Shown piece after piece: positions 1 through 5,665 of a stretch of DNA of 5,665 nt (positions are counted from its first letter, which is position 1; each line of letters begins with the position of its first letter). This stretch comes from an uncultured Clostridium sp. (GTDB lineage: Bacteria > Bacillota > Clostridia > Lachnospirales > Lachnospiraceae). The notes under the pieces are model-generated. The model made no database searches. It saw only the letters and a program-made list of their open reading frames with translations, and was not told the origin of the DNA. Where the stretch lies: assembly GCA_958349075.1 (NCBI GenBank), contig CATWBR010000310.1, positions 1 through 5,665 on the forward strand, written 5' to 3'. A program made the position numbers and the translations under genes.

Positions 1-44
1 TAAACAGTAACTGAAAAAGCACCTGATTTCATACAATCTCTCTC

Positions 45-73
45 TTGACTTTTCCTCCATATCTCGGTAGTAT
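45..73 (+). promoter_or_regulatory. Sigma-A-like promoter for the HPr-like gene
   Basis: TTGACT at 45-50 matches the -35 consensus at 5 of 6 positions. TAGTAT at 68-73 matches the -10 consensus at 4 of 6, with 17-bp spacing. This would start a transcript about 55 nt ahead of the ATG at 136, leaving a short leader. The HPr-like gene is the only plus-strand gene here and needs its own promoter. No operator was recognised. The call rests on consensus matching only. Confidence 0.5.
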
Positions 74-135
74 AGAGTTAGCATTTTACCATCATAATAC
101 GCTGTAACAACATAGCAGCAAGAGGAGGTTTTTTC

Positions 136-366
136 ATGAAAACAGTTAGTATTTCTTTAAATTCTATTGATAAAGTTAAATCCTTTGTAAATGATTTAGC
201 AAAATTTAATGTCGATTTTGATCTTGTGTCCGGCAGATATGTGATTGATGCAAAGTCCATCATGGGTATCTTCAGCCTTGATTTGTCCAAGCCTATCGAT
301 CTGAACATCCATTCCGAAACAGAGATTGATAATATTCTTACCATCTTAGCACCATACATCGTATAA
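136..366 (+). CDS. HPr-family protein lacking the active-site histidine
   Basis: A 76-residue protein with the HPr fold, slightly shorter than the usual 85-90. The best match is the KSIMGIFSLDL stretch (residues 40-50), equivalent to KSIMGVMSLGI around Ser46 of HPr. An ungapped alignment back from it puts Ser10 at the place of His15 and Asp12 at the place of Arg17, so the GIHARPA motif phosphorylated by EI is absent. Ser41, the equivalent of the HprK target Ser46, is kept. Canonical phosphocarrier function is therefore unlikely. A regulatory role, as for the Bacillus paralogue Crh, which also lacks His15, is possible but unproven. The start is fixed by AGAGGAGG at 121-128, seven bases before the ATG. 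The gene stands alone, convergent with the thiI cluster. Its G+C is about one third, clearly below its neighbours. Fold assignment is fairly sure; function is unknown. Confidence 0.85.
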   Translation: MKTVSISLNSIDKVKSFVNDLAKFNVDFDLVSGRYVIDAKSIMGIFSLDLSKPIDLNIHSETEIDNILTILAPYIV

Positions 367-468
367 ATTCTGAAGGGCAGGAAAGTTTTAAATTCCAATG
401 CCTTTACCGAAGCTCCGTGTGCTCTTCACACAGATACCTTCAACAAAAACAAATACGCACTGTTGACG

Positions 469-511
469 GAAAAAACCGCTGCCTGAGCACCTGCTTTGCA
501 GCGGTTCTTTC
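469..511 (-). terminator. Rho-independent terminator of the thiI cluster, possibly bidirectional
   Basis: AACCGCTGC at 474-482 pairs perfectly with GCAGCGGTT at 498-506 around a 15-nt loop. Four more pairs (469-472 with 508-511) follow beyond a single A-C mismatch. On the minus strand the stem runs into six consecutive T, a good intrinsic terminator 16 bases after the thiI stop codon. On the plus strand the stem is followed by TTCTTTC, so it may also end the HPr-like transcript, weakly. The rest of 367-526 holds only a small GTGTG/CACAC hairpin (417-431) with no T run. Confidence 0.8.
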
Positions 512-526
512 AAATTCTACGTTCTG

Positions 527-1705
527 TCAGCACCTGATAATTTCTGCCGTCTCTACCGCCTGTTTCAACATCTCATCAATCTTTTCTTCCAGTTTTTTCT
601 CCGATTTGCGGATATACTCCAGAGTTGGTTTTGTAACGGGATGTTTTGCTACAAAGATAGTACAGCAGTCCTCGTAAGGTTCGATCGATGTCTCAAATGT
701 TCCGATTTTCTGTGAAATATCTACAATCTCCTGTTTGTCAAAACCAATCACCGGACGGAATACCGGCAATGTGCACACTTCATTTGTGACGGCCAGTGAA
801 TGTACGGTCTGTGAGGCTACCTGTCCGATACTCTCCCCTGTGATCAGGCCGAGGCAGTCATCCTTTTTAGCCAGCTCTTCCGCAATCTTCATCATATAAC
901 GGCGCATGATAATCGTCAGTTCCTCATGCGGGCACTGATCGTAGATATAAAGCTGGATATCGGTAAAATTCACGACATGGAGCTTAATGGGTCCGGAATA
1001 CCTGGATACCAGTTTTGCCAGATCCACGACCTTCTGCTTTGCCCTCTCGCTTGTGTACGGCGGAGCATGAAAATACGTAGCTTCGATCATTACGCCGCGT
1101 TTTGCAATCATATAACCCGCCACCGGACTGTCGATACCGCCCGATAAAAGAAGCATGGCCTTTCCATTGGTTCCCACCGGCATGCCTCCGGGTCCCGGAA
1201 TAACGAGGGAATAAAGGTTAATGAGCTTTCCTCTGATCTCCACATGGAGAAGCACGTCCGGATTATGGACATCCACCTTGGTCTCAGAATATGTTTCCAG
1301 AATAATCTCACCCAAATCACGGTTGATCTGGTCGGATGTATGGGGATACTGTTTGTTGGCCCTTCTCGTATCCACTTTAAAAGTAAAGTTTTTGTCCGGA
1401 TACATTTCGTCAATGTATTTGACAACCTGCTCTTTTAAATCATCATATCCCCTGTCCTCAATCTGGACCATCGGGCAGATACCGGCAATGCCGAATACGC
1501 ACTGTAAGGCGGCTACAACCTCGTCATAATCGAATTCCGAAGCCGCATGCGCATAAATGCGCCCCGACTCTTTTGTAACGGAGAAATTGCCGTCCAGGCG
1601 TTTTAACGCGTGGTGAATGTGGGAGGTCAGTTTGTCCTCAAAAATATATCTGTTCTTACCTTTAACACCGATCTCGGCGTACTTTATTAAAAATGACCGT
1701 ACCAT
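527..1705 (-). CDS. thiI: tRNA 4-thiouridine synthetase ThiI (rhodanese-less form)
   Basis: A 392-residue cytoplasmic enzyme that adenylates U8 of tRNA and replaces the oxygen with sulfur to give s4U. In some bacteria it also supplies sulfur for the thiamine thiazole. The N-terminal ferredoxin-like part opens with LIKYAEIGVKGKNR, followed by a THUMP domain at about residues 60-165. The ATP-binding PP-loop is SGGIDS at 188-193. The C-terminal PYEDCCTIF (343-351) carries the pair Cys347-Cys348, one of which should match the catalytic Cys344 of E. coli ThiI. The protein ends soon after, without the rhodanese domain of the roughly 480-residue enterobacterial form, as in Bacillus. It is the last gene of the cluster, 73 bases after the cysteine desulfurase that is its likely sulfur donor. 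The ribosome site AGAGAGGA (1718-1725) is 12 bases from the ATG, slightly far, but the start fits the family's N-terminus. Confidence 0.96.
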   Translation of the reverse strand: MVRSFLIKYAEIGVKGKNRYIFEDKLTSHIHHALKRLDGNFSVTKESGRIYAHAASEFDYDEVVAALQCVFGIAGICPMVQIEDRGYDDLKEQVVKYIDEMYPDKNFTFKVDTRRANKQYPHTSDQINRDLGEIILETYSETKVDVHNPDVLLHVEIRGKLINLYSLVIPGPGGMPVGTNGKAMLLLSGGIDSPVAGYMIAKRGVMIEATYFHAPPYTSERAKQKVVDLAKLVSRYSGPIKLHVVNFTDIQLYIYDQCPHEELTIIMRRYMMKIAEELAKKDDCLGLITGESIGQVASQTVHSLAVTNEVCTLPVFRPVIGFDKQEIVDISQKIGTFETSIEPYEDCCTIFVAKHPVTKPTLEYIRKSEKKLEEKIDEMLKQAVETAEIIRC

Positions 1706-1736
1706 AAATTAATTTATCCTCTCTGTTTCTCTGAAT

Positions 1737-1775
1737 GGCTCATCCGTTATCACTGCCTTCCGTCTTTCGGATGCC
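1737..1775 (-). other. Intercistronic inverted repeat between desulfurase gene and thiI
   Basis: CATCCG at 1741-1746 is the inverted complement of CGGATG at 1768-1773, and two more G-C pairs can form across a 2-nt bulge (1737-1738 with 1774-1775). The loop is about 21 nt and no T run follows on the minus strand, so it is not a convincing terminator. It lies in the 73-nt gap between the two genes and could affect mRNA processing or the balance of the products, or be chance. Confidence 0.25.
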
Positions 1776-1778
1776 ATA

Positions 1779-2933
1779 TTATTTCGCTCTGTAGCGTCTC
1801 AGTACCGGAAGCAGTTCTTTCAGCGTTTCAACCGCATAATCTACCTCTTCCTCCGTGTTAAACATACCGAAGCTGAAGCGCAGCGTGGAATCCTGAAGTT
1901 CTTTTTTCACTCCGATTGCCTTGAGGGTTCCGCTGACTCCGGGATGGTTAGACGAACAGGCCGAACCGGAAGAAACATAAATCCCTCTGTCCTCCAGCGC
2001 ATGAAGAAGGACTTCGCTCTTAACCCCTTCAAAACTGGCGCTGACCACCTGGGGAGCGTTCTGTCTGTCCTCATGGCCGTTGACTGTCACGCCGTCGATT
2101 GTCTTAAGTCCGGCTATCAGCCGCTCTCTCAGCGTATAAAGCTTTTCCACGTGCTCCGCATGATCTCTGTAAATCTCCTTTACAGCCGCTCCCAGACCGG
2201 CACAGCCCGGTACATTCTCGGTTCCGGAACGCATCCCCTTCTGCTGGCCGCCGCCAAAAATAATAGGGCGTATTTTTGTCTTCTCATCGATATATAAAAA
2301 TCCAATCCCTTTCGGGCCGTGAATCTTGTGTCCACTGACGGACAGCAGGTCAATCCCCTGTTTTTTCGGCCGGATCTGATATTTACCATAGGCCTGGATT
2401 GCATCCACATGGAAATACGTCTTTGGATTCTTTTTCTTAATGCACCGCGAAATCTCTTCCACCGGCTCCACCGCGCCAATCTCATTATTGACATACATGA
2501 CGGAAACCAGGATTGTATCTTCCCTGACCGCCTCGGAAAGCTCCTCCAGTGAAATACAGCCGAACGAATCCACAGGCAGATAGGTAACTTCAAATCCCTG
2601 CTCCTCCAGCCATGCCATTGTATTGTAAATGGACGGATGTTCCACAGCCGTCGTGATCAGATGTTTGCCGGTCCTCTGATTCGCCAGCGCCGTTCCAATC
2701 AGTGCGAGGTTATTGGATTCCGTTCCGCCGGAAGTGAACAGTATTTCTTTTTCCTGCACTTTCAGGGAGTTTGCTATCTCTCTTTTGGCCTCTTTAATAA
2801 TATTTTCCGCCTCCACACCCTTCATGTGCCGGGCCGCCGCATTGCCATAGTCCATAGTCATGGCATTCACTACCGCGTCTTTCACACAGTCGAAAACCTG
2901 CGTAGTGGCCGAATTGTCAAAGTATGCTTCCAT
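1779..2933 (-). CDS. Cysteine desulfurase (NifS/IscS/NifZ family)
   Basis: A PLP enzyme of 384 residues that converts L-cysteine to alanine and holds the sulfur as a cysteine persulfide. Numbering is from the start at 2933. N-terminal AYFDNSATT (3-11) is typical of the family. GGTESNN (69-75) binds cofactor phosphate, His99 should stack on the PLP ring, and HVDAIQ (175-180) contains the Asp and Gln that contact the cofactor. SGHKIHGPKG carries the Schiff-base Lys203, RSGTEN is at 235-240, and GSACSS holds the persulfide Cys326. An ATG two codons upstream (2939) is possible, but the AGAGGA site abuts it and is spaced correctly only for 2933. The gene sits 15 nt after rsmE and before thiI. No IscU or SufU scaffold gene is in view, so ThiI is the likely sulfur acceptor, as with Bacillus NifZ. 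Activity is nearly certain; the named subgroup is inferred. Confidence 0.95.
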   Translation of the reverse strand: MEAYFDNSATTQVFDCVKDAVVNAMTMDYGNAAARHMKGVEAENIIKEAKREIANSLKVQEKEILFTSGGTESNNLALIGTALANQRTGKHLITTAVEHPSIYNTMAWLEEQGFEVTYLPVDSFGCISLEELSEAVREDTILVSVMYVNNEIGAVEPVEEISRCIKKKNPKTYFHVDAIQAYGKYQIRPKKQGIDLLSVSGHKIHGPKGIGFLYIDEKTKIRPIIFGGGQQKGMRSGTENVPGCAGLGAAVKEIYRDHAEHVEKLYTLRERLIAGLKTIDGVTVNGHEDRQNAPQVVSASFEGVKSEVLLHALEDRGIYVSSGSACSSNHPGVSGTLKAIGVKKELQDSTLRFSFGMFNTEEEVDYAVETLKELLPVLRRYRAK

Positions 2934-2939
2934 GTTCAT

Positions 2940-2945
2940 TCCTCT
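2940..2945 (-). promoter_or_regulatory. Ribosome binding site that decides the desulfurase start
   Basis: On the minus strand AGAGGA fills 2945-2940, directly abutting the ATG at 2939 but seven bases from the ATG at 2933 (counting from GG). Only the second spacing is workable, so translation most likely begins at 2933. The site starts just after the rsmE stop codon (2951-2949), which suggests translational coupling. Confidence 0.65.
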
Positions 2946-2948
2946 TTT

Positions 2949-3686
2949 CTACTGTTCCAGTGCAATCATCAGCGCCGACAGAATGCACAGCCCCGCCGTC
3001 TCCGTTCTCAAAATGCGTTTTCCAAGTGTGACAGGGTAAACCTCCCTCTCGTACGCCAGACGGATCTCCTCCTCCTCAAAACCGCCTTCCGGACCGATAA
3101 ACACCGCGATATCCGTGCCAGGCTCCGCTTTTCCAAGGAGTCTTCTGGTCTCCTCCATCCCCTCGGCACATTCATAGGGAACCAGCTTAAGTCCAAATCC
3201 ATCCGTCATCTGAAGCGCTTCTTTATATTTTACCACTCCGGTTACCTCGGGTATGATGCTGCGTTTCGACTGTTTGGCCGCACTCTCGGAAATGGCATTC
3301 CAGCGTTTCAGCCTGGCCTCCTCTTTCTTTGCGTCCAGCTTCACCACCACGCGCTTTGTCTCTACCGGAATAATCCGGTAAACGCCAAGCTCCACAGCCT
3401 TCTGGATGATAAGTTCCATCTTATCACTTTTGGGAAGTCCCTGAAACAGGTGTATTCTGGCAGGAAGCTCCATTCCATTTTCCCTGGCCTCCAAAATGCC
3501 GAAAAGTACGGTTTCCCGGGTAAAATCTTTCACCTCACACAGGTAATCGCCGCCTCTTTTATCGCTGATCAGCACCTGCTCTCCCGGATTCATCCGGAGG
3601 ACATTTTTTATATGGTTAACATCGGAGCCGACGACTGTAATGACATCCTCCCCGATCTGTTCGCGTTCTACAAAAAAATGATACAT
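2949..3686 (-). CDS. rsmE: 16S rRNA (uracil-1498-N3)-methyltransferase RsmE
   Basis: A 245-residue SPOUT-class enzyme that methylates N3 of U1498 in 16S rRNA of the small subunit, using S-adenosylmethionine. Residues 1-70 form the PUA-like RNA-binding domain, with DVNHIKNVLRMNPGEQ near 22-37. The rest is the knotted methyltransferase domain: KSDKMELIIQKAVELGV (86-102), ESAAKQSKR (134-142), IGPEGGF (197-203) and LGKRILRTETA (221-231). The last two form the SAM pocket and deep trefoil knot. Length is normal for the family. The start at 3686 is preceded by AAGGGG at 3692-3697, five bases away. It lies 54 nt after prmA and 15 nt before the cysteine desulfurase; the prmA-rsmE pairing is common in Firmicutes. 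No missing residue or break was seen. Confidence 0.97.
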   Translation of the reverse strand: MYHFFVEREQIGEDVITVVGSDVNHIKNVLRMNPGEQVLISDKRGGDYLCEVKDFTRETVLFGILEARENGMELPARIHLFQGLPKSDKMELIIQKAVELGVYRIIPVETKRVVVKLDAKKEEARLKRWNAISESAAKQSKRSIIPEVTGVVKYKEALQMTDGFGLKLVPYECAEGMEETRRLLGKAEPGTDIAVFIGPEGGFEEEEIRLAYEREVYPVTLGKRILRTETAGLCILSALMIALEQ

Positions 3687-3740
3687 GTTTTCCCCTTAAT
3701 GGCTGAAGTTATGCCCTGCTTTGGAATCTTTTCTGTACTC

Positions 3741-4697
3741 CTATTTCTTACGCGCCGTTACGGAAACCCATTCTCCCTGATATGTCACTTCAATCACTTC
3801 GAAGGCATCATTGGCCGCAAACGCCGCTTTAACCGCATCTTCCTTCATATTGATAATTCCAGAGGTAATAAAAATTCCTCCCTTTTTAATGTGTACCGGA
3901 ATTTCCTTCTGGAGCAGGATGATGATATCGGCCAGGATATTGGCAACCGCCAAATCGTAACACTCATAGCCCGCAATATCCTGCACGCTCTTGTCGTCGA
4001 TAATATTTCCCTGCAGTACCTTAAAACGGTCGGTGGAAATGCCGTTTGCCTCCAGATTCTCCCCTACGGCCGTGATGGCATTCTCATCCAAATCGGTGCC
4101 AAACACCTCTTTCGCGCCAAGCTTCAGGGCTGTAATTCCAAGAATTCCGCTTCCGGTTCCCACATCCAAGACTTTTGTATCACTGTTTACATATTTTTGA
4201 AGCTGGCGGATACAGAGCTGTGTCGTCTCATGCATTCCCGTTCCAAATGCAGTCCCCGGATCAATCTGGATCAAAAGCTTGTCTTTATGCTCTTCCGGTA
4301 TGGTTTCCCATGTTGGTTTAATCAGGATATTGTCCACGGTAAACGGTTTGAAATACTGTTTCCAGTTGTTGATCCAGTCCTTGTCCTCCGTCTCCGACGC
4401 CTCGATGGTGCATGCGCCAAGGTCGGTAAACATCTTAAGCTCTTCCAGGGCCTCGTCCACCTTCTTTAACATTTCATCCACATTCTCGTCGTCATCCAGA
4501 TAAAAACTGACTTTTGCCACACCCTCGTCGGGCGGAAGTTCTGGGAGAATGTCGATAAACATCCCCTTTGTTTCTTTTTCCGTCAGCGGGATATTATCTT
4601 CAATTTCAATTCCCTCGATGCCTATCTCGTCAAATGTACAACTGATCAAATCAACGGCCTCGGTCGTTGTCGTCAGGGTGAATTTTTTCCATTTCAT
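3741..4697 (-). CDS. prmA: Ribosomal protein L11 methyltransferase PrmA
   Basis: A 318-residue cytoplasmic enzyme that methylates lysines and the N-terminal amino group of ribosomal protein L11, using S-adenosylmethionine. The N-terminal substrate-recognition domain (about residues 1-105) is acidic, as in Firmicute homologues. WKQYFKP (112-118) and DPGTAFGTGMHETT (146-159) are PrmA signatures. VLDVGTGSGIL (176-186) is motif I of the Rossmann-type methyltransferase fold, and VANILADII (251-259) is the PrmA form of motif IV. The start at 4697 has GGAGG at 4705-4709, seven bases upstream. It precedes rsmE by 54 nt with no terminator between. Upstream is a 138-nt gap holding a possible small reading frame and a 15-bp repeat. 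PrmA is dispensable in the bacteria tested, so its role here is fine-tuning of the ribosome rather than an essential step (family knowledge). Confidence 0.97.
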   Translation of the reverse strand: MKWKKFTLTTTTEAVDLISCTFDEIGIEGIEIEDNIPLTEKETKGMFIDILPELPPDEGVAKVSFYLDDDENVDEMLKKVDEALEELKMFTDLGACTIEASETEDKDWINNWKQYFKPFTVDNILIKPTWETIPEEHKDKLLIQIDPGTAFGTGMHETTQLCIRQLQKYVNSDTKVLDVGTGSGILGITALKLGAKEVFGTDLDENAITAVGENLEANGISTDRFKVLQGNIIDDKSVQDIAGYECYDLAVANILADIIILLQKEIPVHIKKGGIFITSGIINMKEDAVKAAFAANDAFEVIEVTYQGEWVSVTARKK

Positions 4698-4716
4698 GGG
4701 TTTTCCTCCATTTAAT

Positions 4717-4800
4717 TTAATATCCGGTACGCGGTTCCCGTGCTTTTTCTCCCGTACTGTTTTCTCCCATACTGTTTGTTGCCATACTCTCTGTTGGCAT
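4717..4800 (-). CDS. Possible small protein or leader peptide made of five-residue repeats
   Basis: A 27-codon frame starts with ATG at 4800 and ends with TAA at 4719-4717. GAGG at 4808-4811 lies exactly seven bases upstream, as good a ribosome site as those of the annotated neighbours. The product is hydrophilic, opening MPTES and then showing five-residue steps such as TESMA, TNSMG, ENSTG, EKARE, because the DNA beneath is a 15-bp tandem repeat. There is no signal peptide, membrane segment or recognisable family. The stop codon is 19 nt from the prmA ATG and just ahead of its ribosome site, so translation could influence prmA. Against it: the frame is short, the repeat is also open on the other strand, and no homologue is known to me. 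It may be fortuitous. Confidence 0.35.
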   Translation of the reverse strand: MPTESMATNSMGENSTGEKAREPRTGY

Positions 4801-4808
4801 TTTCTTTC
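4735..4808. repeat. Degenerate 15-bp tandem repeat, about five units
   Basis: Plus-strand units are CTCCCGTACTGTTTT (4749-4763), CTCCCATACTGTTTG (4764-4778), TTGCCATACTCTCTG (4779-4793) and a decayed TTGGCATTTTCTTTC (4794-4808), with a 14-nt relic TTCCCGTGCTTTTT at 4735-4748. The two best units differ at two positions. The array fills most of the gap between the transporter gene and prmA. It looks like replication-slippage expansion that has since diverged. The period is a multiple of three, so it adds five residues per unit in any frame. Confidence 0.65.
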
Positions 4809-4835
4809 CTCAAAACGGTCTCGCTCTATTCCGCT

Positions 4836-5594
4836 TTATCCAAACAAAATCTTTCCAAACAGGATTGTCAGTACAACCAGTACAAACGGACGCACAATTT
4901 TCTGTCCATTGGAAAGAACGAGGCCGGAACCGATATAGTTTCCGATTATGCTGCTGATTCCCGCCGCCAGGCCGAGGGGATATAAAACCTTCCCATTTAT
5001 GATAAATGTGACAAGCGCCGCGATGTTGGACGACAAGTTGATAGCCTTTGTCGTGCCGGCCGCCTCTTTCAGCGTATACTTTGCCGCACCCGTGAGGATA
5101 AGAATCAGGAATGTGCCCGTTCCTGGGCCGTAAAAGCCGTCATAGATGCCGAACACAAATGCCGCAATTAACGACACGGTAAATGACTTTTTAGGCGGTA
5201 TCGTCCCTGCCTGTGAATCATCACCGATTTTCTTGTTGCACAGCACATAGAAGGCAACGATCGGAAGCACGATCACCATCAGATATTCTATGATCTTCTC
5301 ACTCACTAAAAGCGTCAGGTTTGAACCAATCGTGGAACCCGTCAGGGCTGCCGCAATAAACCAGATTACTTTTTTCAGATGAATATATCCGTTTTTTGCA
5401 AAACGGAATGTAGACACGGTTGCCCCCATGGAAGAACCCATTTTATTGGTTCCGAGCGCCATATGCGGAGGAATACCGGCAATCAGAAAAGCCGGGAGCG
5501 AAATCAAGCCGCCCCCTCCTGCGATAGAATCCAGCAAACCTGCCAGAAATAAAAGGGGACATACGATCAAATAGTGTGTCAATGTGATTTCCAT
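4836..5594 (-). CDS. TSUP (TauE/SafE, DUF81) family membrane transporter
   Basis: A 252-residue inner-membrane protein of the family that includes sulfite/sulfonate exporters and other organic-anion carriers. About seven to eight hydrophobic segments are visible, for example near residues 8-22, 76-93, 104-118, 138-150, 186-199, 204-221 and 235-251. The family's internal duplication shows as LLDSIAGGGGLISLPAFL (20-37) in the first half and IYDGFYGPGTGTFLIL (150-165) in the second. ALGTNKM (46-52) and GTTKAINLSSN (180-190) are the paired motifs after each. A charged loop (120-137) joins the halves. The start at 5594 has GGAGG at 5604-5608, nine bases away. Substrate cannot be read from sequence; proximity to a cysteine desulfurase hints at a sulfur compound, but only weakly. 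It may head the prmA cluster or be a separate transcript. Confidence 0.93.
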   Translation of the reverse strand: MEITLTHYLIVCPLLFLAGLLDSIAGGGGLISLPAFLIAGIPPHMALGTNKMGSSMGATVSTFRFAKNGYIHLKKVIWFIAAALTGSTIGSNLTLLVSEKIIEYLMVIVLPIVAFYVLCNKKIGDDSQAGTIPPKKSFTVSLIAAFVFGIYDGFYGPGTGTFLILILTGAAKYTLKEAAGTTKAINLSSNIAALVTFIINGKVLYPLGLAAGISSIIGNYIGSGLVLSNGQKIVRPFVLVVLTILFGKILFG

Positions 5595-5618
5595 TACGTG
5601 GTTCCTCCCGGGTAAAGC

Positions 5619-5631
5619 TGATATAGTATCA
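5619..5631. promoter_or_regulatory. Short palindrome upstream of the transporter gene
   Basis: TGATA-TAG-TATCA is a perfect 5-bp inverted repeat with a 3-bp centre, 25 nt before the transporter ATG. On the minus strand it includes TACTAT, a 4-of-6 match to a -10 box, but no good -35 element lies at 17 bp; GCAACA at 18 bp is poor. It could be an operator over a weak promoter, or chance in an AT-rich stretch. Confidence 0.25.
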
Positions 5632-5650
5632 AAAAACAGCGGATACTGTT
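5631..5650 (-). terminator. Weak hairpin plus T run at the window edge
   Basis: On the minus strand AACAG (5650-5646) pairs with CTGTT (5639-5635) around a 6-nt loop and leads into a run of T down to 5631. The stem is only five pairs, so termination would be weak. It may end a gene beyond the window, or act in the leader of the transporter transcript. The remaining 5651-5665 shows nothing. Confidence 0.3.
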
Positions 5651-5665
5651 GCTTTGATCATGATG

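Noticed and set aside
78..398. Minus-strand 106-codon frame over the HPr-like gene
   Set aside because: It is the antisense shadow of the HPr-like gene, covers that gene's promoter region and has no family match.
417..677. Plus-strand frame starting in the convergent gap
   Set aside because: It runs through the terminator hairpin and then antisense to the thiI 3' end, with no ribosome site. The likely GTG start lies in a small GTGTG/CACAC hairpin.
1706..1778. Possible thiamine (TPP) riboswitch or T-box before thiI
   Set aside because: The gap is only 73 nt and lacks the conserved TPP or T-box core sequences; only a bulged inverted repeat is present.
2637..4469. A 610-codon plus-strand open frame opposite the desulfurase gene, rsmE and most of prmA
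   Set aside because: It is antisense to three clearly recognised genes, has no correctly spaced ribosome site before its ATG, no recognisable domain and a composition rich in Arg, His, Phe and Leu typical of reverse-complement frames. The absence of stops follows from codon use on the coding strand.
4698..4835. Promoter for prmA inside the gap
   Set aside because: TTGAGG (4813-4808) resembles a -35, but the hexamer at 17 bp is a poor -10. The TATTAA near 4720 lacks a -35. Neither is good enough to annotate.
4740..4985. Plus-strand frame with LPYC-type repeats spanning the 15-bp array
   Set aside because: It has no credible ribosome site and runs antisense into the end of the transporter gene. 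The peptide repeat is just the DNA repeat read on the other strand, and the minus-strand frame at 4800-4717 is better supported.

Overview
The window looks like a chromosomal housekeeping segment from a Gram-positive anaerobe of the class Clostridia, most likely Lachnospiraceae. That placement is an inference from the protein sequences, the strong GGAGG-type ribosome binding sites, the roughly even base composition and the gene order; no rRNA or tRNA gene is present to confirm it. No phage, transposon, CRISPR array, tRNA or known riboswitch was seen.

Layout: a short plus-strand gene (136-366) encodes a 76-residue HPr-fold protein with its own sigma-A-like promoter (45-73). It converges on a long minus-strand cluster that ends at thiI. 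Between the two (367-526) lies one strong hairpin (469-511) that should terminate the minus-strand cluster and perhaps also the HPr-like gene. In transcription order the minus-strand cluster holds: a TSUP/TauE-SafE family membrane transporter (5594-4836); a possible unannotated 27-codon reading frame built on a degenerate 15-bp tandem repeat (4800-4717); prmA (4697-3741); rsmE (3686-2949); a NifS/IscS-type cysteine desulfurase (2933-1779); and thiI (1705-527). Gaps are 15 to 138 nt with no convincing internal terminator, so prmA to thiI is probably one operon. Whether the transporter belongs to the same transcript is open.

How the genes fit together: PrmA methylates ribosomal protein L11 and RsmE methylates U1498 of 16S rRNA, so both modify the ribosome. 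The cysteine desulfurase strips sulfur from cysteine and passes it as a persulfide to ThiI, which makes 4-thiouridine in tRNA (and, in some bacteria, supports thiamine thiazole synthesis). This ThiI lacks the C-terminal rhodanese domain, which fits an adjacent dedicated desulfurase, as in the nifZ-thiI pair of Bacillus. The cluster is therefore a translation-apparatus modification operon with a sulfur-relay end.

I did not find a new multi-gene system. The observations most worth a second look are the HPr paralogue that has lost the phosphorylatable His15 but kept the Ser46 region, and the repeat-built small reading frame upstream of prmA.
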